Source: CANLBN01 sp034111645 (lineage in GTDB: Bacteria > Pseudomonadota > Gammaproteobacteria > Pseudomonadales > Cellvibrionaceae). Taken from it: 64,000 nt of DNA. Below the pieces are notes generated by a model that was given only the letters and a program-made list of their open reading frames with translations, was not told where the DNA came from and ran no database searches. A program made the position numbers and the translations under genes. Of the stretch, positions 45,361 through 53,988 are shown piece after piece; within the stretch, counting starts at the first letter, position 1; every line of letters begins with the position of its first letter. Location of the stretch: the NCBI GenBank assembly GCA_034111645.1, contig JAWUWW010000022.1:62001-126000 (forward strand), read 5' to 3'.

Positions 45361-46043
45361 TAAAAAATACCGCCCATAGCAATAAAGTCATCTCGACTGA
45401 TAGCGTCAAATTTAACCTTATCTCCAGTCTTAAACTTTGTTAGTTTTTCATCGTTATAGTCAATTAGTGATATTGGTGTGCGACCAATAATCTGCCAACC
45501 ACCTGGCGAATCAGCAGGGTAAATAGCAGTTTGCTGATCGGCAATACCCACACTACCTTTTGCTACTTTTTGACGGGGGGATTTTTTGCGAGGCATGGCT
45601 ATACGCTTATCAACGTTACCTAAATAAGCAAAGCCGGGAGCAAAGCCAATAGCATAGACATCATAAATAGTAGACGAATGTATTTTTATGACTTCATCAA
45701 CAGATAAATTTGAAAATTCCGCTAAATCATCTGCATCAAGCGCAACTTCTGCACCGTAATAAACAGGAATAACAGTCGTTTTTTCAGAAGCCATGTTCAC
45801 TTCTTCCATATCTAGGTTGTCGATTACCTTGTTTAAGTTAGCTTCAAAGGAGTCACTAGAAATTTTTAAAAGATTAAAAACAATATGAATAGATGCATAA
45901 GCAGGCACCAAATCAATAATAAATTCTGACAAATTATTCTCAATTGCTTTACTGCATTGGGTCACTTGTTGAAAAACAGCATGATTTATTTTCTGCTCAA
46001 AAAGAATAATACCGGTATTTTCAGAGAGGAGAGTAAACTTCAT
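45360..46043 (-). CDS. pxpB: 5-oxoprolinase subunit B (KipI-like)
   Basis: 227 residues with the AHS1 domain: GFAPGFAYLG, MPRKKSPRQKV and DSPGGWQIIGRTP in the order typical of PxpB/KipI. In Bacillus, KipI also inhibits the sporulation kinase KinA; in gammaproteobacteria the oxoprolinase role applies. The gene overlaps pxpA by 4 nt and meets pxpC without a gap. Confidence 0.93.
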   Translation of the reverse strand: MKFTLLSENTGIILFEQKINHAVFQQVTQCSKAIENNLSEFIIDLVPAYASIHIVFNLLKISSDSFEANLNKVIDNLDMEEVNMASEKTTVIPVYYGAEVALDADDLAEFSNLSVDEVIKIHSSTIYDVYAIGFAPGFAYLGNVDKRIAMPRKKSPRQKVAKGSVGIADQQTAIYPADSPGGWQIIGRTPISLIDYNDEKLTKFKTGDKVKFDAISRDDFIAMGGIF

Positions 46044-46777
46044 AGGCTGTCGATAAACGACCTAACTTTTTTAACCGATTCTAGCGCGTCACTATGATCA
46101 CCATGAACACAAATAGTATCTGCATTGATTGATAATTTTTTGCCCGAAATAGATGTAATTTTTTTATCAATAACTAATTCTCGAATTCGATTCTCTATTG
46201 CGGCATCTCCAACTAAAACGGAATTTTTTTCGCTACGAGGCACAAGACTGCCCTCATCACTATAGGCACGATCGCAAAATGCTTCTAACAAAAGCGATAC
46301 ACCAAGCTTAGCTGCCTGCGCTTTCATATGCTCGGCATTATTGTTTGCTAAAACCATCAGTGGAAGATTAACTTCTAAGGATGACATAGCATTAATAATT
46401 GCTGAAAAAATATCGTTGTCGCGCATCATGGCATTATAAAGAGCGCCATGAGGTTTTACATAAGCTAGCTGAACTTGTTGACTATGACAAATAGCTTTTA
46501 GTGCCCCTATTTGATACAACACTATATTACTAATTTCAGTAGCAGATAATTTAATATCGCGACGGCCAAAACCTAAAAGATCTGGATAAGCAGGATGAGC
46601 CCCAATAACGACATTATGTGCCTTGGCAAGAGCAACTGTTTTTGACATTGTCAAAGGATCAGAGGCATGAAATCCACAGGCTATATTGGCCATGTCAACA
46701 TAGGGCATTATTTCTTCATCCATGCCCATTTTCCAGTGCCCAAAACTCTCACCCATATCACAATTAAGTTTCATCAT
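46040..46777 (-). CDS. pxpA: 5-oxoprolinase subunit A (LamB/YcsF family)
   Basis: 245 residues: LNCDMGESFG, DMANIACGFHASDP, HPAYPDLLGFGRR, VKPHGALYN and DRAYSDEGSLVPR are the LamB/YcsF metal-site motifs. It is the catalytic partner of PxpBC. Two Met codons open the gene; the first is preceded by GGTGG. It lies 19 nt after the TRAP large permease gene, implying co-transcription with the transporter. Confidence 0.94.
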   Translation of the reverse strand: MMKLNCDMGESFGHWKMGMDEEIMPYVDMANIACGFHASDPLTMSKTVALAKAHNVVIGAHPAYPDLLGFGRRDIKLSATEISNIVLYQIGALKAICHSQQVQLAYVKPHGALYNAMMRDNDIFSAIINAMSSLEVNLPLMVLANNNAEHMKAQAAKLGVSLLLEAFCDRAYSDEGSLVPRSEKNSVLVGDAAIENRIRELVIDKKITSISGKKLSINADTICVHGDHSDALESVKKVRSFIDSL

Positions 46778-46796
46778 TAATTAATCATCCACCACA

Positions 46797-48104
46797 TTAA
46801 TTTTGTGTCATTAGCGACGGGAGATAAAGCGCCACATCTGGAAAAATAGTAATGATTACAATTGCCACAGCAATCATCATAAAAAACGGCAGTGCAGCTT
46901 TAGCCACATACAAAATATTTTTACCGGTTAAGGATTGGATAACAAATAAATTGAAACCAACAGGCGGTGTAATTTGTGACATTTCAACCGTCAGTACTAA
47001 AAATATTCCAAACCAAATTAAATCGATGCCCGATTGAGCAACCATCGGCAACACGATCGACGTTGTTAGCACAACAACCGAAATACCATCGAGAAAACAA
47101 CCTAGAATAATAAAGAAGAAAGTAAGGTAAATAATTAGCTCGATAGACGATAAACCTTGCTTTGCTATCCATGCAGCAAGTTCATTAGGTAGACCTACAA
47201 AGCCCATTGCTAATGTTAGGAAGTGGGCGCCAACTAAAATTAATCCGAGCATACAAGAGCTTTTAACGGCACCGAGAATACTTTGTGAAAACCCAGCTAA
47301 AGAGAAGCTACCGGTCAGCACTGATAGCAATAAAGAACCGGTTACCCCTAATGCCGCCGCTTCGGTTGGTGTGGCCACACCTTGATAGATAGAGCCTAAA
47401 ACACCACCAATTAAAATGATAATTGGTAACAATTTTTTCAGTGCAATTATTTTATCGGCAAATGTATATTGTTCACTTTCTTGGTCAACATCAGAATCTT
47501 TATTTAATAGTGACCAAACTATGGTGTAGGCCATAAATAAACCAACTAACATAAGACCCGGCAATGCACCTGCTAGAAATAGTCGGGTAATCGACACTTC
47601 TGCTGCAACTCCGTACACAATAAGAATAATGGACGGCGGGATCAACAAGCCTAAGGTGCCCGAACCGGCCAAGGTACCAATAGCCATTGATTCATTATAA
47701 CCACGACGTTTTAACTCGGGTAATGTCATACGCCCAATGGTTGCAGCTGTTGCGGCTGACGAGCCTGAAACTGCGGCAAAAATACCACAACTTAATATAT
47801 TAACGTGTAATAATTTACCCGGTAACTTTGCCAAAATGGGTGACAAACCTTGAAACAAATCCTCCGATAGGCGCGTTCGAAAAAGTATCTCGCCCATCCA
47901 TATAAATAATGGCAGCGCTGTTAACGACCAAGCGGTCGACGCACTCCAAGACGATGTACCTAAGAGCAAACCAATGCTCGAATTCTCGATCAATAGCAAA
48001 GCAATAATTGCCAAACCTGTTAATGTGAGAGCAATCCATATACCGCTCACCAACATCAACAACATAGCTGCGACTAAAATAAAACCTATTAATGATATAT
48101 CCAC
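46797..48104 (-). CDS. TRAP transporter large permease (DctM)
   Basis: 435 residues with 11-12 membrane segments. SGSSAATAATIGRMTLPELKRRGY is split as SGSSAATAATIGR and LPELKRRGYN, together with LIPPSIILIVYGV and EMSQITPPVGFNLFV, all DctM-type signatures. It carries out Na+-driven uptake with DctQ and the periplasmic DctP. The position in front of pxpA suggests that 5-oxoproline or a related acid is the substrate. Confidence 0.94.
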   Translation of the reverse strand: MDISLIGFILVAAMLLMLVSGIWIALTLTGLAIIALLLIENSSIGLLLGTSSWSASTAWSLTALPLFIWMGEILFRTRLSEDLFQGLSPILAKLPGKLLHVNILSCGIFAAVSGSSAATAATIGRMTLPELKRRGYNESMAIGTLAGSGTLGLLIPPSIILIVYGVAAEVSITRLFLAGALPGLMLVGLFMAYTIVWSLLNKDSDVDQESEQYTFADKIIALKKLLPIIILIGGVLGSIYQGVATPTEAAALGVTGSLLLSVLTGSFSLAGFSQSILGAVKSSCMLGLILVGAHFLTLAMGFVGLPNELAAWIAKQGLSSIELIIYLTFFFIILGCFLDGISVVVLTTSIVLPMVAQSGIDLIWFGIFLVLTVEMSQITPPVGFNLFVIQSLTGKNILYVAKAALPFFMMIAVAIVIITIFPDVALYLPSLMTQN

Positions 48105-48108
48105 AGGT

Positions 48109-48624
48109 CTAACCCTCTATATCTATGTTGTCTTCCGCGGAAATATAATTAGGAACACGTCCCGCTATCATTATCGATAGACTATCTAGCATCGCTAGAA
48201 ATAAACAGATTGAGCCTATTGCCATAGGTAATTGAACGAAACCAATAGGAACCGCTAAATAAGTATCTGTTAGCTCCTCATAGACAAAAGATTCATACAC
48301 AGTGAATGCTGTGTAGTAGGCCAAATAGCCACTAATGAGCAAACCTATCGCCAAATTAAAATACTCGACGAGATGGCGGTAACGAGAAGAAAAGCGACTT
48401 AATGCTATCGTGACTCGGATATGGCCGCCATTATTAAAAGTGTAGGCTAGGCCGAAAAAAATTATTGCCGATAACAACCAGCCTGCAAAATCTTCTGATG
48501 ATGGAATAACGACACCGATCAACCTTGCGACAATTTGCGATATGATCAAAAGGGTCATTGCTATAAGACAAGAGCCTGCCCCCCATGCTGAAGCGACATA
48601 AAATAACCGCCTAATTTTGTCCAT
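48109..48624 (-). CDS. TRAP transporter small permease (DctQ)
   Basis: 171 residues with four membrane helices, the DctQ plan, and the conserved SEDFAGWLLSAIIFFGLAYT region split as SSEDFAGWLL and FFGLAYTFNNGGHIRV. It lies 4 nt before dctM and 106 nt after dctP, the gap being filled by a strong hairpin. Confidence 0.92.
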   Translation of the reverse strand: MDKIRRLFYVASAWGAGSCLIAMTLLIISQIVARLIGVVIPSSEDFAGWLLSAIIFFGLAYTFNNGGHIRVTIALSRFSSRYRHLVEYFNLAIGLLISGYLAYYTAFTVYESFVYEELTDTYLAVPIGFVQLPMAIGSICLFLAMLDSLSIMIAGRVPNYISAEDNIDIEG

Positions 48625-48680
48625 ACCTCACCTCATTCCAATAATTCAAATCGAATAAAACTGATTAGTGCCCATTGATA

Positions 48681-48714
48681 TAATTAGTGCCTACTTATAA
48701 ATAGGCACTAATTA
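48681..48714 (-). promoter_or_regulatory. Perfect 13 bp intercistronic hairpin between dctP and dctQ
   Basis: Arms 48681-48693 / 48702-48714, loop of 8 nt, 17 nt downstream of the dctP stop. Without a T-run it is likely a partial terminator or an RNA-stabilising stem that keeps the binding protein in excess over the permeases, as known for many transport operons. Confidence 0.65.
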
Positions 48715-48730
48715 TTGGGCTAAATTTTTA

Positions 48731-49696
48731 TTATTTCTTGTATTGATCAATAATATTCTTGCCAACTTCGCCAGATTCAGCCAACCAATCTGCCACCATG
48801 GTCTCACCGATAACACGAAATTCAGATTGCAAAGTACTTGATGGCTCGGTAACAATCATGCCATTTTCACGTAGCGTATTAGTATCCTTAACCGCATTTT
48901 CTCGTCCTAGCTCCCAACCTTTTTTCTCAGCATTTGCAGCAGCTGTCAAAATAACTTGTTGAGTGTTTGCATCTAATTTATCAAATATTCTTTTATTCAC
49001 GAAAACCATATTTTTTGGGATCCAAGCGCTCACCGTGGTGAAGTGCGTAATGTAATCCCAGCTTTGGTTATTAACACCGGTAGTAGGTGAAGTAATCATT
49101 GAATCGATAACGCTAGTTGTAAATGCCTGAGCTATGTCACTAAAAGGAACATTTACTGGGGTTGTTCCCATAAGTTCAGCTAAGAGTGAAGTTGTAGGAC
49201 TATATGCACGCATTTTTAAACCCTTAAGATCAGCTAAGCTATTAACTTCTTTATTGGAATATAAATCTTGGGCAGGCCATGGCACGGTATAAAGTAACAT
49301 TAATCCATCTTTCGCAAGCTGCTTAGATAATTCATCCTTTGAAAGCTTATATAGCTTTTCAGCCGAGTCAAAATCTGTCGCTAAGAATGGAATATTGTCC
49401 AATTTAAAAATCGGATCATTATTACCCATACGACCAATAAACACTTCGCCAATTTGTACTTGTCGAGATTTTACAGCACGATGAATTTCAGGATGCTTGA
49501 TAAGAGAACCACCTGAGTGAACTGTAATTGATAGCTTATCACCTGATTTAGCCGTTACTTCTTCGGCAAACTGCCTAGCAACTTGCGTTGGGTGGTTGCC
49601 ATCGCCATAGGGTGTTGGCATATCCCATTTTTCTGCTAGTGCTGATGTGGATAGCATAAGACCCAAAACAGTTGCCAAGAACTTAGAGTTTTTCAT
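48731..49696 (-). CDS. TRAP transporter substrate-binding protein (DctP family)
   Basis: 321 residues with signal peptide (1-21, ending SALA). The DctP fold is indicated by VPWPAQDLYSNKEVNSLADLKGLKMRAYSP, split as PAQDLYSNK and LKGLKMRAYSP; the Arg of KMRAYS is the carboxylate-binding arginine. It is the first gene of the transport group. The substrate is inferred from context (oxoproline, D-glutamate or other carboxylates). Confidence 0.93.
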   Translation of the reverse strand: MKNSKFLATVLGLMLSTSALAEKWDMPTPYGDGNHPTQVARQFAEEVTAKSGDKLSITVHSGGSLIKHPEIHRAVKSRQVQIGEVFIGRMGNNDPIFKLDNIPFLATDFDSAEKLYKLSKDELSKQLAKDGLMLLYTVPWPAQDLYSNKEVNSLADLKGLKMRAYSPTTSLLAELMGTTPVNVPFSDIAQAFTTSVIDSMITSPTTGVNNQSWDYITHFTTVSAWIPKNMVFVNKRIFDKLDANTQQVILTAAANAEKKGWELGRENAVKDTNTLRENGMIVTEPSSTLQSEFRVIGETMVADWLAESGEVGKNIIDQYKK

Positions 49697-49854
49697 AATT
49701 ATTCCTCATTATTTTAACGTAGTTTATTTTTTAAAAAATTATTACTCATTTTACTAATTTGAACTTATCACTAAATAACTGATATCTATTAAGGTATTAA
49801 CTCTTGCAAAATAGCGGTTATTGCTTGAACTTAAAAGATATCTAAAAGTAGTGT

Positions 49855-50652
49855 TTAAAGCTTTATAGTCCCCAAATCCCTATACATATGATCTGTGATT
49901 AGCATTTTCCCGGGCGCATGGGTAATAACCAAGGGTAACTTTGCAGATCTTATTGCTGCCTGCGTAGTAACTCCACAAGCCCAAAATACAGGAATATCAT
50001 CGTCCTCCAGCACCACTGGCGAGCCATACTCAGGAGCATGAATGTCTTTAATTCCGATGAGCTCCGGATCACCAATATGAACTGGCGCACCATGAGCTTT
50101 TGGGAATTCATTAGTAATGCTGATGACCTGATCAATATTATGTTTTTTAAAAGGACGCATCGACACAACCATATTACAGTTAAAATTGTCGGTGGCTATA
50201 GTAGCAATATTTGTATCATACATAGACACGTTGGTACCTTGGACGATATTTTTTACGGGCAAACCCGCAGATTGCAAAGCGTCTTCAAAGGAAAATGAAC
50301 AACCCAAAACAATAGCTACCGAATCATCTTGCCAATGCTCGCTGATATCAGCAACTGCGTTAGAGTATGCTCCGTCTCGAAAAAGGTGATATTCAGGAAC
50401 ATCAATACGAATATCTAACCCATCACCTAATTCAGGAATAGAAGGATCACCTGGTTTTGAAATACCTATCAATGGACAAGGCTTAGGATTTAGTCGACAA
50501 AATTCAATAAATTCATCTGCCCACTGCTTGGGCATAATGACTAAATTACCTTGAACTAAGTTTGGCATCAAACCACTGGTGTTATTTTGAAAGCCACCGC
50601 TACGTATCTGTGATCTGACATCTTTAAGACTATTAGTATTAGTAGTATGCAT
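49855..50652 (-). CDS. D-glutamate cyclase-like putative hydro-lyase (DUF1445, YcsI family)
   Basis: 265 residues: VRSQIRSGGF, GLMPNLVQGNLVIMP, PLIGISKPGDP, VAIVLGCSFSFE, SMRPF and FWACGVTTQ agree with the YcsI/DUF1445 family. The mammalian C-terminal homologue acts as D-glutamate cyclase (D-glutamate and 5-oxo-D-proline). In Bacillus, ycsI also lies with ycsF and kipI/kipA, which are PxpABC homologues. The same pairing here supports handling of the D-enantiomer. First gene after the LysR gene, 129 nt away. Confidence 0.88.
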   Translation of the reverse strand: MHTTNTNSLKDVRSQIRSGGFQNNTSGLMPNLVQGNLVIMPKQWADEFIEFCRLNPKPCPLIGISKPGDPSIPELGDGLDIRIDVPEYHLFRDGAYSNAVADISEHWQDDSVAIVLGCSFSFEDALQSAGLPVKNIVQGTNVSMYDTNIATIATDNFNCNMVVSMRPFKKHNIDQVISITNEFPKAHGAPVHIGDPELIGIKDIHAPEYGSPVVLEDDDIPVFWACGVTTQAAIRSAKLPLVITHAPGKMLITDHMYRDLGTIKL

Positions 50653-50741
50653 TTGGAACCCTAATATATTAATTTGTTTTTTATTATTGATCGATGCTAT
50701 TAGAAGCTTATCATTAATACAAATTATAGTTTTTAATTGAA

Positions 50742-50764
50742 TTCGATAAGTAATTCTTATAGAA
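50742..50764. promoter_or_regulatory. Candidate LysR-type operator
   Basis: Inverted repeat TTCGATAAG (50742-50750) / CTTATAGAA (50756-50764), one mismatch, 5 bp spacer, 90-112 bp upstream of the DUF1445 gene start and next to the LysR gene end. Size and A/T-rich dyad fit a LysR site. Confidence 0.45.
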
Positions 50765-50781
50765 GTGGAATTGATGAAGGT

Positions 50782-51660
50782 TTAACTTGCTGTAGATTGA
50801 GCTAAGTTGATCATAGGAAGTAATTCTGGTCTATGCGGTGAAATTGGGTAGGAGGCTGTAAATGTTAAGTCGGAGGGATGCCAATTGGTGTTTATAATCT
50901 GTATCTCTCCACTTTCAAGGTCATTTTGGATTAAGCCAACGGGTAATGCTGATATCCCCATGCCATCGAGCACCAAGCGCCGAGAAATAGCGAGAGAACT
51001 AGAGGTAATAATACTGGCTGGGCGCTCTGAAGTTTGAGCAAATTTGTTAATAATCTCAATATAAGGGGTAGTATTGCGAGCATAGGTAATAATGGGCCAT
51101 TGCGTTAACTCTGCGGTCGATCTTTCATCTGGCCCGATATTTAAAGAAGTGCTAGCAACCCAAACTAGGGGAACGGTTGAAAGGTGCTCATTAACAATAG
51201 TCGGATCTGGAAGTGGACCTACTAAAAAGGCAATATCAATAGAGCCACTAAATAAGAGTTTTCTGAGCGTCACCGAGACATCAACGGTTAATTCTACCGT
51301 GACTCCAGGGACATCCTCTTGAAAACTCTTCAAAAATGTCGACAACCAAGAATGCGCTATCGTCTCCGAAACACCAAGGCGTAAAAGACCAGAATAGGCC
51401 GCCGCATTATTGGCTTTATTAGTGAATTCTTTTGCAAGATAAACTAATTTTTCAGCGTAGGGCATTAACTCGTGCCCTTTAGATGTCAGCAATACCTTGC
51501 TATTGCCTTCACGCTCAAAAAGTTTTACGTCTAGCTCCGCTTCTAATGCGGCGATCCGCGTGGAGATTGCAGGTTGTGTAGTGCATTGTTGCTCTGCAGC
51601 TTTACTAAAACTATGAAGTTTTGCTACCCAAAAAAAGGCCTCTATACGTTTAAAATTCAT
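50782..51660 (-). CDS. LysR-family transcriptional regulator
   Basis: 292 residues: winged helix-turn-helix (1-60: RIEAFFWVAKLHSFSKAAEQ, QPAISTRIAALE) and an inducer-binding domain (about 90-290). It is co-oriented with, and directly upstream of, the DUF1445-TRAP-pxp genes, so it is their likely regulator, with the inducer probably 5-oxoproline or glutamate (inference). Confidence 0.92.
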   Translation of the reverse strand: MNFKRIEAFFWVAKLHSFSKAAEQQCTTQPAISTRIAALEAELDVKLFEREGNSKVLLTSKGHELMPYAEKLVYLAKEFTNKANNAAAYSGLLRLGVSETIAHSWLSTFLKSFQEDVPGVTVELTVDVSVTLRKLLFSGSIDIAFLVGPLPDPTIVNEHLSTVPLVWVASTSLNIGPDERSTAELTQWPIITYARNTTPYIEIINKFAQTSERPASIITSSSLAISRRLVLDGMGISALPVGLIQNDLESGEIQIINTNWHPSDLTFTASYPISPHRPELLPMINLAQSTAS

Positions 51661-51940
51661 AATTGTTGTAATCCATAATGCAGAAATTTAAAAATATTGA
51701 TCACATACTATACAACAATGCTTAGATTATATTTAGAGTATTAATATTGTTTTTACAATTAGACTGTCCATGGTCTTCGATTGTGTTTTTTATCAACAAT
51801 CAAACGAACAGGGCCAATGAATAAGAGTGTTTATAGTAACTAACTTTTATTGCGTTTCTAATTTATACTTATTTAAATACTGAGATAAATAGAGTCAAAA
51901 TACGAATGCCTAGATTCAACAAACACTATATCCCTCGCCC

Positions 51941-52291
51941 ATGACACTCACCCATTTATTTTATGGCTTTATTTTTATATTAGCGGCATATGCTTTGATA
52001 CAGCATGCCAACATGAGTAGTGTAGCAAGAGCTCACGCACGCAAACATTGTGAGACAATGGGCGTACAATTATTAGACCAGAATATAATATTGAGAAAGC
52101 TTTCATTGCATGGTTCACGTCATTCGCTTATTGCTATTGGGCGCCTGTATTTGTTCGAATTTTCATCAATAGGCGACACTCGTTATCATGGGACGATAAA
52201 ATTAATAGGCAATAAAGTAATAACTATTGAACTAGAACCCTTTAAAAGTGTTTACCAAGGTAACGATAATAATTCATTAGGTGAACCATGA
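51941..52291 (+). CDS. DUF3301 family small membrane protein
   Basis: 116 residues, N-terminal membrane helix (about 5-22), followed by ARAHARKHCETMGVQLLDQNI, which is split here as ARAHARKHCE and GVQLLDQNI, typical of DUF3301, and by LYLFEFSSIGDTRYHGTI. Uncharacterised family of gammaproteobacteria. A ribosome site is not evident. Stands alone. Confidence 0.82.
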   Translation: MTLTHLFYGFIFILAAYALIQHANMSSVARAHARKHCETMGVQLLDQNIILRKLSLHGSRHSLIAIGRLYLFEFSSIGDTRYHGTIKLIGNKVITIELEPFKSVYQGNDNNSLGEP

Positions 52292-52399
52292 ACTATTCGT
52301 CTACAATTAACGTAGATTTTGAAGAATTTCTCATTCTTAAAAAATACTAACTAATATTATATATGTTAATTTAAAAAGCATTAAAACCTAGGTAACACT

Positions 52400-52693
52400 A
52401 TGAAAAAAATCTTATTTATAACCTTCGCTCTAATTATTCCTGCTTTATCTTTTGCAGCAACCCCAGCAAAAGAGGCCACATGCAGAGCTTGTCATGGCGT
52501 CCAAGGTGCTAAACCTGTTGTGCCAAATTATCCAAAACTAAATGGTCAGAATAAAGAATACATTGTATCTTCATTAAAAGCTTACAAAAATGGTGAACGC
52601 ACTGGTGGTTTAGCAGGAATGATGAAGGGAATAGCTTCTAGTTTGTCTGATGCTGAAATGGCAGAATTGGCCGATTATTATTCGCAGCAATAA
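52400..52693 (+). CDS. Class I cytochrome c (c553/c5-like)
   Basis: 97 residues. Signal peptide (1-20, ending SFAA) and one heme c site CRACH (Cys28, Cys31, His32). The distal Met is in GGLAGMMKGIASSLSDAEM, split as GLAGMMKGI and LSDAEMAELADYYS, the c553 end. Periplasmic electron carrier. 126 nt before the SDR gene. Confidence 0.93.
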   Translation: MKKILFITFALIIPALSFAATPAKEATCRACHGVQGAKPVVPNYPKLNGQNKEYIVSSLKAYKNGERTGGLAGMMKGIASSLSDAEMAELADYYSQQ

Positions 52694-52818
52694 CACTCCC
52701 GCAATACAACTCATTATTTAATCGTCTAATTATGTAATACCTACAACTGGTTAATTAGATGATTAAATAGTCTTATACTTCTATAGACTCACTTACATTT
52801 ATTTATTGAAAACACATT

Positions 52819-53556
52819 ATGACCAAAACTAATATTGTCGTAATAGGTGCAAGCGGCGGCATTGGCAATGCATTTGTACAACTATTAAGTCAAAATGAAA
52901 ACAATAACGTTTATGCATTTGCCCGATCATCAATTTCAACAATTAATTCAGTCTCAAGCAGTTTAGACAAACCCCTTATAAATTATATTGATTATGATTC
53001 AGAAGATTCAATTAAAGCTGCAGCTGAAATAACAGTTCAAACAGGACCTCTTGATTTAGTCATTGTAGCGACAGGCTTTTTGCATGATCAGACAATGATG
53101 CCCGAAAAATCTCTGCGAGAATTATCGACTGAAAGTTTTCAGAAAAACTTCCTCATCAACACTATTGGTCCTGCATTAGTAGCCAAACATTTTTTACCTA
53201 AGCTAAATAAAAATCGACGTTCTGTCTTTGCTATTTTATCGGCACGTGTTGGCAGCATCAGTGATAATCGTTTAGGTGGTTGGTATGCATATCGCGCATC
53301 TAAGGCTGCTATAAATATGGTTATCAAAACCGTGAGCATTGAAGCATCAAGAAAACAAAAACAGGCCATAATTGTAGGCCTTCATCCGGGTACAGTAGCT
53401 AGCTCTCTGTCTCAACCTTTTCAAAAAAATGTAGTGCCTGAAAAGCTATTTACCCCAGAATACTCTACAAAAAAGTTAATGAGCGTTATTCAAAACTTAG
53501 ACATAAAAGATAGCGGAAAAGTTTTTGCATGGGATGGAAAAGAAATAAATAGCTAA
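52819..53556 (+). CDS. Short-chain dehydrogenase/reductase (C-factor-like)
   Basis: 245 residues, Rossmann motif GASGGIG (9-15), an active-site Ser in AILSARVGS, and YAYRASKAA (Y-x3-K). The lack of the usual TG start (VIGASGG) and the SLSQPF end are common in the CsgA/C-factor subfamily. Substrate unknown. Confidence 0.9.
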   Translation: MTKTNIVVIGASGGIGNAFVQLLSQNENNNVYAFARSSISTINSVSSSLDKPLINYIDYDSEDSIKAAAEITVQTGPLDLVIVATGFLHDQTMMPEKSLRELSTESFQKNFLINTIGPALVAKHFLPKLNKNRRSVFAILSARVGSISDNRLGGWYAYRASKAAINMVIKTVSIEASRKQKQAIIVGLHPGTVASSLSQPFQKNVVPEKLFTPEYSTKKLMSVIQNLDIKDSGKVFAWDGKEINS

Positions 53557-53588
53557 CAGTAAAAAAAACCTACATCGTATCGCATAAC

Positions 53589-53885
53589 TTATTCTCTCAG
53601 ATGTACCCATCCATGTATTTTTTCGTTATAAATAAAATTTATACCCATTGATTGCACATGACGAACATCTCCATTACTTGGAATGTCGTAATCTTCTAAC
53701 CCTTCTAAGGCTAATACATTGGACATAGCTAGCTTATGTCTGCGTTCACTGGGCAAATCATCTAGATGCAGTTCACTACCATTCCAAACCAAACCATCTC
53801 GCTCTATGGGTGAGGCATGTGCATATTCTGATGACACAAAGACAGCAGAAGTGCCTGCCATTTTTTTATAATTATCTAAAAGCAT
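53589..53885 (-). CDS. Hypothetical protein
   Basis: 98 residues from ATG 53885; the longer frame starts at TTG 53918 (109 residues) and overlaps the upstream terminator. Soluble, acidic, no cysteine, no membrane segment: a central ERDGLVWNGSELHLDDLP and a C-terminal INFIYNEKIHGWVHLRE. No family recognised. Convergent with the SDR gene, 32 nt apart. Confidence 0.65.
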   Translation of the reverse strand: MLLDNYKKMAGTSAVFVSSEYAHASPIERDGLVWNGSELHLDDLPSERRHKLAMSNVLALEGLEDYDIPSNGDVRHVQSMGINFIYNEKIHGWVHLRE

Positions 53886-53922
53886 TATATTTTCTCGCAC
53901 AATATGATTAGTCTTCAACTTA

Positions 53923-53951
53923 AAAACACTTCACATTAAGAGAAGTGTTTT
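53923..53951 (-). terminator. Terminator of the universal stress gene
   Basis: Perfect 10 bp arms 53923-53932 / 53942-53951, loop of 9 nt; on the minus strand the hairpin ends in TTTTT. Located 38 nt past the universal-stress gene stop. Confidence 0.75.
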
Positions 53952-53952
53952 A

Positions 53953-53979
53953 TAGGTGTAGGTGTAGGTTTAGGTGTAG
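53953..53979. repeat. Hexanucleotide TAGGTG tandem repeat
   Basis: Four and a half units (TAGGTG, TAGGTG, TAGGTT, TAGGTG, TAG), directly after the hairpin 53923-53951 and 9 bp from the stop of the stress gene. A simple-sequence tract prone to slippage; not a CRISPR. Confidence 0.8.
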
Positions 53980-53988
53980 TCATATTAT

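Noticed and set aside
53953..53979. Repeat tract considered as a CRISPR
   Set aside because: Units are six bases without spacers; no cas genes.
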